From positions 1 to 9,486 of the forward strand of contig CAZPWS010000078.1 of assembly GCA_964590225.1 (NCBI GenBank): a stretch of DNA of 9,486 nucleotides, given 5' to 3'. This document shows, one piece after another, positions 1 through 6,762 of this stretch (its first letter is position 1; every line of letters starts with the position of its first letter). Made by a program: the position numbers and the translations under genes. This stretch comes from JAEUSG01 sp964590225 (GTDB lineage: Bacteria; Fibrobacterota; OXYB2-FULL-49-7; JAEUSG01). The notes beneath the pieces are model-generated. The model worked only from the letters and a program-made list of their open reading frames with translations, searched no databases and was not told where the DNA came from.

Positions 1-1891
1 CTCCAATTGCCCCAGTACCGGTTGTTGGTATGGTGGAGCCGGAAAAATTCAGTGTAGCTGAACGGGGGCTTGCGGTTACTGTACCAGTGTTATAAAGAAC
101 CCCTGTATTTGTTCCTATCGAGTAAATTACAGTATCGTTAGGGGTACAATCAAATGCAGTATTGCCGGATACGCTTATGCTACTGTAAGCATATATAGTA
201 CTACCTGTGCTGTTATTTTGATTTGTAAGGCTTACATCGTTAAGAAAAAACTGTCCGCTTCCTGTCCATGTTCGTGCTGCGGCTGCGGTAATGGAAATAT
301 TTGCATCTCCACCCAAATGGCCTGCTCCATTGTAGTTCATTACACCATCGTTTAAAAAGAAGCTGCCAAGCGTTAAAGAACCGCTACCTTGATTTACTAA
401 TCTGCCGTTAGTACCTATAATCAGTGAATCTGTTACTGAAAGGGTATAGGTTGATCTTCCTTGTGAAAAGGCGCCGGAAGTTATGCGAAGCTTGCCCGGG
501 AAGGTAAGGTTACTGCCTTGCACTACGGTGCCATAACTCTTTTTAACCTCCCAGCCTCCTGAAAGCATTGCCTGACCAGAATAGGTAAGCGTTTGATTGT
601 TTGAGCCAGTGAATACAATCGAACTATTACCCTGCGATTTTTGCAACAGATTAGCATTACCTCTTACTTCAATAACTCCACCATTGACAGTAGTTAGGTT
701 AAATGTTGCATCAGCATATACAGTAAACACTCCTGTTACAAGTAGCGTATCATCGCTTGATATGTTGTAAGTATTCTGCCCGAACGAACCATCCGGAGTA
801 GTACCAAAATAGAGTGAACCAAACTCAATTTTATTTGACGCAAGTGATGTTGAAATAACAGAAGAACGGCTGCCAATCGCACTGTGGTTTAGTTTCACAG
901 TACCGTTATTGTGAGTAAATGTTCCACCCTCAATAACAAAATCACAAATATCAGCACTAGCCCAACCCTGTAACGCAAATGTATCCGTTGGCGCAGAAAA
1001 GGTACCATTTTTCAAAACAAAATCAGTAACACCAAAGGCTGTTGTTCCAGAAGCAGCGCTTAATGAACCCGTAGTATTTATTTCCAAACGGGGTAACCGG
1101 CCACCTGTAGAGCTATAATATTGGGCTTTGTTGCCGTTTATCAGCAACTTTGTAGTACCACCGCCAGAGTTACTGCCGTGTCCAGCGGGATCACCTCCTG
1201 CCCTTGCCGCTACAAAAAGGGTGTCGCCCTTAAACGATATGTAACCACCAATAATAAATGCACTGCCTGCGTCTCCACTTGTACTACCCTTTTGTATAAA
1301 ATTCTTTGTAACTTCAAGAGTATCGCTGCCCGATATCTGACTCATAAACCGTAATGGGCTGCCAACACCTTGAGCATCAAAAACCAAATAACCAACAGTT
1401 AACTTGCTGCCCAATGCCGCACCAATATCTATGAAGCAGGTATCATTGTCTCCACCAGTATCACCACCTCCTCTATGCCGGAATTTCAAAGTACCATTGT
1501 TGTGAGTAAATGTCCCGCCACTTACTGTAAAGTTATAATTTCGCTTCTGAATGCCGGCAATGGCTAATGTATCAGTTGTGCTGGTAAAGGTACCGCCGCT
1601 AAGAGTAAAATCACCTTTAACAGTAAACAGAGAATTACCTCCAGTAAATGTACCCCCTGCCTGGCTGTAACCACCAGAATCGATTGTTATTGTTCTTGTA
1701 GCGTTTTGCGTTATTGTGCCGCTATAATTGGATCTAATCTCTAATCGCTTGACACTTGCATTCACATCTATCGCGCAGTTGAATGTAGAGTACCATGTAA
1801 AAACAGCGGTATCCGTTGACGCAGGCACAAAGGCAGGCCACCAGTTCGAAGCTGTATTCCAGTTACCATCTGCTGTTGCTATCCAGTAGTG
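1..1891 (-). repeat. Protein super-repeat 2 (A-b-c-b-C', cut by window edge)
   Basis: Residues 800-1429+ repeat the order of super-repeat 1. Module A2 (800-919) contains 'NWNTASNWWPAFVP' and 'NCAIDVNASV'. Two b units begin at Phe920 and Phe1117 (197 apart; GGTFTHNNGTLKF and GGTFTHNNGTVKL). A C' module from about 1203 aligns with C of super-repeat 1 ('LTYSGQAMLSGGWEVKKS' against 'LSYTGAGKPTGTWEINKS'). It has one b-c unit fewer than super-repeat 1. The C' module is unfinished at the window edge. Confidence 0.78.
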
Positions 1892-4288
1892 TTTGGTCTG
1901 ATCCGAAGAACAACCATCAAGAATGGTCCACCCACTATTGTTTCCCATGTCAACTGAGTTGTTGGCCAAAACAGCCCCTGCCGTACTCATCCCTTTTACT
2001 AAAACATCTGAAATTGTAAATGAACCACCACCACTCCACGCCCTTTGCGTGCCACTTGTAGAAAAAAGCGGTATCTTTGAGTCAAGATCGCATGCTGTTG
2101 TAGCGCCGTCAATGGTAATTGCCCCTGAATTTACTACTGCGCCGCCAAGTGAGTCGTAACCTGTGCCTGTATTTGTCCAGGCCCCGCTTGCACCAACTGT
2201 TATTGTCCCGCCTGTTTTAAGCCCGTACGAAGCCCCTTGGTCGAGAGTGCCGCTTGTAATTGTTATACCGCCTGGAAGGGTGAGATCTGCTCCTAAAACT
2301 ACCGAACCGCTACTCTTATTTATCTCCCATGTGCCTGTGGGCTTACCAGCACCAGTATAGCTTAGAACCTGAGTAGCTGTTGTACCACTAAACAGTATTG
2401 ACGCGTTAGAAGCAGTACAAAAACCAACGGTAACATCACCCTGAGCCTCCCAAACACCGCCCGACAAATACAATTGGTTGAGATATCCTGAACCATCCCT
2501 GTCAACGGTAAAGTTTCCGGTAATTTGGACAGTGTCTCCAGTTGCTATTCGAAATGTTAAACAATCACCAGTAGGTTCGCCCTGCGCACCTATACAGCCA
2601 AGAACAAGATTCCCCAACGAAATCTTGCTTGCAACATCAATGTACATAGTATCCCGTTTCCAGTTGTTGAGATAACGGCGCAATCTCAAAGTACCGTCAT
2701 TGTGGTTAAATGTACCACCGCTTACCGTAAATGATGCTCCAGAATCAGAAAGGTCAAAATTCCCTGTAGGTGCTTCAAATGTTCCCGATACAAGAGAAAA
2801 ACGGTCTGCCCCCAAAGTCGTTGTGCCGCTCGTCGGCGCAACTGTACCGGTAGTGTTAACGCGAAGCCGCGGAAAGCTGCCGGCAGAATGGACATAGTAT
2901 GGAGAAACAGTGCCATCCACAAGTAAAGTAGTAGTGCCATGGTCGCTGCCCGGAGAACTCCCCCCATTGCCAAAAAGACACTTGATAGTATCTCCCTGAA
3001 ACTGAACAACACCTCCGTTAACAAAAAGTCCGTTTAAATAATTGAGAGAATCGCGACGAATTGTAAAATTTTTTGTTACCTTTAGGGTATCATCTGTTGA
3101 AATTGCGTATTTTAGCCAGTCGTAAGGAGAGCTACCAGCAGCCTCGCCACAGCCAAAAACAAGGCTGCCAAGTTCAAGTTTACTTGCAACATCAATTGTT
3201 GTTTGCGTGTTGCTATAATAGACATCACCACCACCGTGACCATAAAAATAGAGAATACCATTATTATGGGTATATGTTCCGCCAGAAACAACAAAAGCAC
3301 GACCGGAATCGGCTATGTAAAAGCTTGATGAAGGGGCAGAAAAAGTTCCACCAGCCAACTCAAATCGCTCAACCATCAATTCCGTAGTGCCGGAAGCAGC
3401 AGAAAAAGTGCCGGAAGTGTTAAGAAGTAAATAAGGAAGTCGCCCACCAGTATAAACATAGCGAACCGAAGTACTACCGCCAACATAGAGAACTGTATTG
3501 CTGGGGTATTTGCCCGAGCTATGACTAGTACTAAGACGTCGACCAAGTCCTTCGCCACACTTGATTGAATCGCCAGCCATCTCTATAACTCCGCCTCGAA
3601 GCCGCATAGCATTCATCGCGCCACTTCGCTTTAGCTCAAAATTTCCGGTAACCTTTAAAGAATCGCCAGAGGAAATCCGGTAAAGAGGATAGTGGTAGGT
3701 GGAAGAAGAGTTACCATGAAAAACAAGATGCTTTAAGGTAAGCTTTGAATTTACATCAATATCAATTGAATCAACAGAGCTGATACTCCCATAAAAGGTC
3801 AGAATGCCATCATTATGCGCGAAAGTACCTCCCGATACGGTAAAATATCGTCGTTCAGTAGCTTCGCAACGGAGGGTGTCTGATGGTGCGGTAAAGGAGC
3901 CACCACTTTGGGTAAAATTACCCGTAACAGTAAACTTGGCATTGCTGCCAGTAAAAGTTCCGCCAGCCATGTCAAACCCACCATTACCAACAGTAATTGT
4001 AAAGGTAGCATTTTGAGTAACTGTGCCGGTAAAATCAGAGGCAATTCTGATTTTATTAACAGAAGCGGCAACATCAATATCACAGTTTCGGGTTGGTGTG
4101 CCGGTAAAAATAGCAGTATCAGTGGTACCCGGAACCCCACTCGGATTCCAATTGCCAGCCGTGTTCCAAGAAGTGCTAGTTCCGCCTTCCCATGTTTTTG
4201 CGGCTGCATACAGGCTACCACTTACCGTTAGTAAGGTAAGCGCCGTAAACAGAAAAACCATGAAAATTTTGCCGTTATAATTTTTCAT
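1..4288 (-). CDS. Large secreted repeat-rich surface protein (3' end outside window)
   Basis: The frame is open from the ATG at 4288 to the left edge: 1429 complete codons with no stop. Residues 1-30 form a signal peptide: short basic N-terminus, hydrophobic core about 8-22, and a likely cut after Ala28 or Ala30 (AxA). The mature part is rich in Thr, Ser and Gly and poor in Cys. It is made of repeats built around two motifs, GGTFTHNNG-like and 'TGNF..'-like, separated by short beta-strand-like stretches. It opens with a 'TWEGG..SWNTAGNWNPSGVP' segment, a motif common in large bacterial surface beta-solenoid proteins, and this segment recurs near residue 800. No adhesin, enzyme or sorting domain is visible, and any C-terminal anchor or secretion signal lies beyond the window. 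No good Shine-Dalgarno precedes the ATG; the start was chosen for the signal peptide. I infer an exported structural or adhesive surface protein; the specific function is unknown. Confidence 0.88.
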   Translation of the reverse strand, partial: MKNYNGKIFMVFLFTALTLLTVSGSLYAAAKTWEGGTSTSWNTAGNWNPSGVPGTTDTAIFTGTPTRNCDIDVAASVNKIRIASDFTGTVTQNATFTITVGNGGFDMAGGTFTGSNAKFTVTGNFTQSGGSFTAPSDTLRCEATERRYFTVSGGTFAHNDGILTFYGSISSVDSIDIDVNSKLTLKHLVFHGNSSSTYHYPLYRISSGDSLKVTGNFELKRSGAMNAMRLRGGVIEMAGDSIKCGEGLGRRLSTSHSSGKYPSNTVLYVGGSTSVRYVYTGGRLPYLLLNTSGTFSAASGTTELMVERFELAGGTFSAPSSSFYIADSGRAFVVSGGTYTHNNGILYFYGHGGGDVYYSNTQTTIDVASKLELGSLVFGCGEAAGSSPYDWLKYAISTDDTLKVTKNFTIRRDSLNYLNGLFVNGGVVQFQGDTIKCLFGNGGSSPGSDHGTTTLLVDGTVSPYYVHSAGSFPRLRVNTTGTVAPTSGTTTLGADRFSLVSGTFEAPTGNFDLSDSGASFTVSGGTFNHNDGTLRLRRYLNNWKRDTMYIDVASKISLGNLVLGCIGAQGEPTGDCLTFRIATGDTVQITGNFTVDRDGSGYLNQLYLSGGVWEAQGDVTVGFCTASNASILFSGTTATQVLSYTGAGKPTGTWEINKSSGSVVLGADLTLPGGITITSGTLDQGASYGLKTGGTITVGASGAWTNTGTGYDSLGGAVVNSGAITIDGATTACDLDSKIPLFSTSGTQRAWSGGGSFTISDVLVKGMSTAGAVLANNSVDMGNNSGWTILDGCSSDQTKHYWIATADGNWNTASNWWPAFVPASTDTAVFTWYSTFNCAIDVNASVKRLEIRSNYSGTITQNATRTITIDSGGYSQAGGTFTGGNSLFTVKGDFTLSGGTFTSTTDTLAIAGIQKRNYNFTVSGGTFTHNNGTLKFRHRGGGDTGGDNDTCFIDIGAALGSKLTVGYLVFDAQGVGSPLRFMSQISGSDTLEVTKNFIQKGSTSGDAGSAFIIGGYISFKGDTLFVAARAGGDPAGHGSNSGGGTTKLLINGNKAQYYSSTGGRLPRLEINTTGSLSAASGTTAFGVTDFVLKNGTFSAPTDTFALQGWASADICDFVIEGGTFTHNNGTVKLNHSAIGSRSSVISTSLASNKIEFGSLYFGTTPDGSFGQNTYNISSDDTLLVTGVFTVYADATFNLTTVNGGVIEVRGNANLLQKSQGNSSIVFTGSNNQTLTYSGQAMLSGGWEVKKSYGTVVQGSNLTFPGKLRITSGAFSQGRSTYTLSVTDSLIIGTNGRLVNQGSGSLTLGSFFLNDGVMNYNGAGHLGGDANISITAAAARTWTGSGQFFLNDVSLTNQNNSTGSTIYAYSSISVSGNTAFDCTPNDTVIYSIGTNTGVLYNTGTVTASPRSATLNFSGSTIPTTGTGAIG
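1892..4198 (-). repeat. Protein super-repeat 1 (A-b-c-b-c-b-C)
   Basis: Residues 31-799 of the large surface protein. Module A (31-148) contains 'SWNTAGNWNPSGVP' and 'NCDIDVAASV'. Three b units start at Phe149, Phe332 and Phe520 with FTVSGGTF/FVVSGGTY and continue to 'IDV.SKL.L..LVF' and 'GNF.L.R'. The first two carry a c half-unit ('LLLNTSGTFSAASGTT', 'AGGTFSAPSS'). The third runs instead into a C module (about 609-799) that ends at 'GWTILDGCSSDQT'. The b-to-b spacing is 183 and 188 residues. Boundaries are by eye. Confidence 0.8.
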
Positions 4289-4311
4289 AAGCTAATACTA
4301 TAATAATATCT

Positions 4312-4341
4312 CTGAATATAACCAAAATCAAATATATTCAG
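4312..4341 (-). promoter_or_regulatory. 9-bp inverted repeat in leader of the large surface protein
   Basis: CTGAATATA (4312-4320) and TATATTCAG (4333-4341) are perfect inverted complements around a 12-base spacer. The element lies 24 bases upstream of the start codon and begins almost exactly at the predicted transcription start. It could be a 5'-terminal mRNA stem-loop or a repressor operator; the sequence alone cannot decide. Confidence 0.45.
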
Positions 4342-4347
4342 CATTGT

Positions 4348-4376
4348 ATTCTATATATTTATATACACTACAACAA
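4348..4376 (-). promoter_or_regulatory. Candidate promoter for the large surface protein
   Basis: On the minus strand, TTGTTG (4376-4371) and TAGAAT (4353-4348) are separated by exactly 17 bases. The -10 matches TATAAT at 5 of 6 positions; the -35 matches only TTG. Transcription would begin near 4341, leaving a leader of about 53 bases. The AT-rich surroundings make chance matches likely. Confidence 0.4.
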
Positions 4377-4382
4377 TAGGTC

Positions 4383-4398
4383 AGTGATGAAAATCACA
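4383..4398. promoter_or_regulatory. CRP/FNR-family-like palindromic operator
   Basis: AGTGA-N6-TCACA matches 9 of 10 bases of the CRP half-sites (TGTGA-N6-TCACA). Read as an FNR site, GTGAT-N4-ATCAC matches 8 of 10 bases of TTGAT-N4-ATCAA. It sits 7 bases upstream of the candidate -35 of the large surface protein, centred near -49 from the predicted start. That is not a classical activator position, but the start site is itself uncertain. Confidence 0.4.
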
Positions 4399-4583
4399 AG
4401 TGTTTGTGTTTTAAAAAAAATCTTTTGTTTTATGGCACAGCAATAAATTAGATTACATGAGTTAGCGAGTCCATAGTCAGTGTCAGTTGAATTTGGTTAG
4501 ACGAAGTTTCTTTAGGGTTTTTCTCTTTCAAGCTTCCCACACCAAACCAAACGGTTGAGGACTCTATCTGTTTCACTTTTTTT

Positions 4584-4588
4584 GGAGG
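4584..4588 (+). promoter_or_regulatory. Shine-Dalgarno that fixes the GTG start of the RRM gene
   Basis: GGAGG lies six bases before GTG at 4595. Translation from this GTG gives the canonical short N-terminus of single-RRM proteins (VKKLYVGNL). No ATG with a better ribosome site is nearby. Confidence 0.85.
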
Positions 4589-4594
4589 TTTCTT

Positions 4595-4903
4595 GTGGTC
4601 AAGAAGCTTTATGTTGGAAATCTGAACTTCAAAACGACCGAAGATGAAGTTCGTAGTCTTTTCGCCGCTTACGGCGAAGTGCAGTCGGTCAACATGATCA
4701 TGGATCGGGACACTGGTCGTCCCCGCGGTTTCTGTTTCGTAGAAATGGAAAACGCAGACGCGGCTATCTCTGAGCTTAACGGCAAGGAAATTGGTGGCCG
4801 TGCTCTAACAGTAAACGAAGCCCGTGCCCGTGAAGAACGCCCGAGAGGTAATTTCGGCGGCGGAAACCGTGGCCATCATGGCGGCGGACGCGACCGTTAC
4901 TAA
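4595..4903 (+). CDS. Single-RRM RNA-binding protein with Gly/Arg-rich tail
   Basis: A 102-residue cytoplasmic RNA-binding protein of the bacterial/cyanobacterial Rbp type. One RRM fills residues 3-77. RNP2 is LYVGNL (5-10) and RNP1 is RGFCFVEM (44-51), with the RNA-stacking aromatics Tyr6, Phe46 and Phe48 all present. Cys47 replaces the Gly/Ala/Tyr usual in that slot. Between them is the typical 'TTEDEVRSLFAAYGEVQSV' helix-strand element. Residues 80-102 form a Gly/Arg/His-rich tail ending in DRY, as in cold-inducible Rbp proteins, where it aids RNA binding. Start is GTG with GGAGG six bases upstream. It is monocistronic, with an intrinsic terminator 30 bases after the stop. Relatives are often cold-induced RNA chaperones or post-transcriptional regulators; the RNA targets here are unknown. 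Confidence 0.95.
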   Translation: MVKKLYVGNLNFKTTEDEVRSLFAAYGEVQSVNMIMDRDTGRPRGFCFVEMENADAAISELNGKEIGGRALTVNEARAREERPRGNFGGGNRGHHGGGRDRY

Positions 4904-4932
4904 AATATAGTACCGTTAGTTTCCGAAAAATG

Positions 4933-4960
4933 AAAGCCTGTCAAGTGACAGGCTTTTTTG
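4933..4960 (+). terminator. Intrinsic terminator of the RRM gene
   Basis: AAAGCCTGTC (4933-4942) pairs perfectly with GACAGGCTTT (4947-4956) around an AAGT loop. The 3' arm runs into T6 and then GTTTT, a strong rho-independent terminator. Confidence 0.93.
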
Positions 4961-4977
4961 TTTTCTACTGTTATTAT

Positions 4978-5006
4978 TTGGAAATTTAAAATGAAAGAGT
5001 TATATT
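4978..5006 (+). promoter_or_regulatory. Promoter of the tRNA-fMet gene
   Basis: TTGGAA (4978-4983) and TATATT (5001-5006) are separated by the ideal 17 bases. The predicted start is near 5013, about 18 bases before the mature tRNA 5' end. The upstream terminator isolates the tRNA from the RRM gene, so it needs its own promoter. Confidence 0.65.
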
Positions 5007-5030
5007 GCTAAGGTTAGTAAATGAAAACGA

Positions 5031-5107
<77 letters not shown>

Positions 5108-5116
5108 AATAAGAAG

Positions 5117-5140
5117 GCCCTCTATTACCAGAGGGCTTTT
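5117..5140 (+). terminator. Terminator of tRNA-fMet, perhaps bidirectional
   Basis: GCCCTCT (5117-5123) and AGAGGGC (5130-5136) form a perfect stem around ATTACC, followed by TTTT and then CTATTTT. Read on the minus strand, the same stem is followed by a looser T-rich CTTCTTATTT. It might therefore also end the leftward four-gene unit. Confidence 0.85.
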
Positions 5141-5164
5141 CTATTTTGTCATATCCCTGCAAGC

Positions 5165-5193
5165 GAGTCATTTTCACTTTAGCGAAATGACTC
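5165..5193 (-). other. 9-bp hairpin with a stop codon in its loop
   Basis: GAGTCATTT (5165-5173) and AAATGACTC (5185-5193) are perfect inverted complements around an 11-base loop. On the minus strand the loop contains the TAA stop (5181-5179) of the GT-C-like membrane protein gene. No T-run follows on either strand, so it is not a standard intrinsic terminator. It may stabilise the mRNA 3' end or act with the terminator at 5117-5136. Confidence 0.55.
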
Positions 5194-6762
5194 ATTCGTA
5201 GTTAAAAAAGCAGTTTTATCTTTAATGTTGGCAACTGCTTCAGCAGCAACAAGACTATTCTTATCCCACCTCTTTTTGCTTGCTTCACAAAGAGAATCCA
5301 CTATGCTACTATTAGTTAAGACAATTGGATTATGTCTGACAAAACCTTGCCTAACAAGCAATACAGAAGATCCATCAAAATAATGGAGATTCCAGCCGTC
5401 ACAATTATATAAATACTTTGCTAATTTGAGATGCCTGTCAAAAACAGCTACAGGAAGCAGAGCGTGTGATATCGCATATTTTTTAGCAACAACTTCAAAC
5501 AGCTCCGGTCTATCAAGAACAGAGAGGTATTCCCTAAAAAGATACTCTGGTTTAATTGTAAAGCGGCCATCAATAAACACTTTTTTTGCGGGATGCAATA
5601 TCCATGAGACATATCCCCCATATCTATCCCCATTAAAACAGTTTCCTTGTATGGGATTACTTTTAAAAAAGGCAATGAGTTCTTTATCCGGAATACGAAA
5701 TGGAGATACTCCGTCCAATCCTCTACACTTGAAAAGCATGGTTCCATGCAGAACAATCATACTAAAAATGACAAACAGAGCTGTTGTCACAGCAACAGCA
5801 TTTGCTCTTTTATTTTTAAATAGTTCTACAACAGAAAGATTTTTATTAATAATGTAAAGTGATACAACTACGAGTAGCAAAACATTCCTTACTGCGGCAA
5901 TCGCAAGTAAAGTAAACAGCAAGAGAAGGATAATATGTGACAAGCCTCTTTTTTTTGCATAAAGCAAAGAAAACATGGCGATAAATACTACCACGGCGGC
6001 TGTAAATGCGTAATGCATTTCTGCCGAACCAAGTTGAAAAAGCGGTGTATTCTCAGAAATATTTTGCGAATATAGGTTATCGCTAATAGGCCTAAGCTTT
6101 ATTAGAAGGCGAAATGGCAACAGAAAGCCTGCGATACCGTATGGATTGACAAAAAGTGTCAATAGCTGCGCCAATAATAATGTTGCGAGGGGTTTTATTG
6201 TCTTTTTCTGTTGTATTGATCCAATAAGGAAGGATAGTACAATGGCAGGTCCTATTGCCGAAAGCCCCTGCATATTATTCCATAAAACTTGAAAAAGAGT
6301 AAGCGCACTAATTTTTAGCAGATGAGAATTAATATCCCGCAGTGACTCTCCAATTTTTAAAAATAGCGCCATAAAGAGTACCGTAACCATTACTGGACGG
6401 TCAAGCATTAGAAAGCGCACCCTATACACAAAAAAGGCGAATATAAAAAGCCGTATATAATAATTCTTTTTATTTTCAGGTGAATCAGTTGAACGAAATA
6501 TAAGCGCGAAAGCTCCAGCAAAAAAGAGTGCCTTCAAGACGATAAGTCCATAAATGCCTGTTATAGTATGTGCAAAATAGACAAGCAGTTGATAGAGCCA
6601 GTGAAGATTAAGCCACGGAATATTGGAGGCTGTGTATGAGAAAGGATCAACTGCAAGAAACGAGCCTGTTCTTAGCATCTCTCTTGCTGCTGAAAGATGC
6701 CACCAAATATCAGTATCGGTTAAGGGATATAACGCAAAAAAAAAGGCAATAATAAAAATCAT
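5179..6762 (-). CDS. Multi-pass membrane protein, GT-C glycosyltransferase-like
   Basis: 527 residues with roughly ten hydrophobic segments between about 1 and 345, then a soluble C-terminal domain (about 350-527). The N-terminal pattern matches a large uncharacterised GT-C-like family: acidic D16-T-D18 then WWH (20-22) just after the first membrane segment, DPFSYT (39-44), HW (54-55), DRP (121-123) and NPYG (206-209). The C-terminal part has GGYVSW (382-387) and VFIDGRF (395-401), also typical of that family. GT-C enzymes use an acidic residue in the first external loop and lipid-phosphate sugar donors; whether this protein is an enzyme is inference. The family's usual W.N.HG loop reads WNNMQG here (161-166), so the His is Gln165. 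The ATG overlaps the upstream stop (ATGA), implying translational coupling. It is the last gene of the four-gene unit. Confidence 0.85.
   Translation of the reverse strand: MIFIIAFFFALYPLTDTDIWWHLSAAREMLRTGSFLAVDPFSYTASNIPWLNLHWLYQLLVYFAHTITGIYGLIVLKALFFAGAFALIFRSTDSPENKKNYYIRLFIFAFFVYRVRFLMLDRPVMVTVLFMALFLKIGESLRDINSHLLKISALTLFQVLWNNMQGLSAIGPAIVLSFLIGSIQQKKTIKPLATLLLAQLLTLFVNPYGIAGFLLPFRLLIKLRPISDNLYSQNISENTPLFQLGSAEMHYAFTAAVVVFIAMFSLLYAKKRGLSHIILLLLFTLLAIAAVRNVLLLVVVSLYIINKNLSVVELFKNKRANAVAVTTALFVIFSMIVLHGTMLFKCRGLDGVSPFRIPDKELIAFFKSNPIQGNCFNGDRYGGYVSWILHPAKKVFIDGRFTIKPEYLFREYLSVLDRPELFEVVAKKYAISHALLPVAVFDRHLKLAKYLYNCDGWNLHYFDGSSVLLVRQGFVRHNPIVLTNSSIVDSLCEASKKRWDKNSLVAAEAVANIKDKTAFLTTNESFR

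Larger units (their letters stand above)
4289..4594. other. Divergent AT-rich intergenic region
   Basis: 306 bases separate the starts of the large surface protein (leftward) and the RRM protein (rightward). No credible ORF is present. It holds a leftward candidate promoter, an inverted repeat in the predicted leader, a CRP/FNR-like palindrome and an A8 tract at 4413-4420. For the rightward gene I see no strong promoter. TTGTTT at 4425-4430 with TAGATT at 4449-4454 (18-base spacer) is the best and is weak. A leader of roughly 130 bases would follow. Confidence 0.6.

Noticed and set aside
1816..2360. Several plus-strand open frames of 65-78 codons within the first 4.3 kb
   Set aside because: They lie antisense to the long continuous surface-protein frame and arise from its repetitive Thr/Gly codons; no ribosome sites or recognisable domains.
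3799..4221. Minus-strand 140-codon open frame
   Set aside because: It is in another frame inside the surface-protein gene, whose own frame gives the signal peptide and repeats; Leu/Pro-rich shadow.
4395..4412. CACAA/TTGTG small stem followed by TTTT as a terminator
   Set aside because: The stem is only 5 bp and A-T rich, the T-run is short and followed by A8, and no plus-strand gene lies upstream to terminate.
4433..4449. TGGCAC resembling the -24 element of a sigma-54 promoter
   Set aside because: At the required spacing the next bases are TAAA, not TTGC, so the -12 element is absent.
4492..4551. TTTGGTT/AACCAAA complementary pair in the leader of the RRM gene
   Set aside because: A 7-bp pairing across a 46-base loop does not extend at either end and is likely chance; no riboswitch or cold-shock leader motif was recognised.
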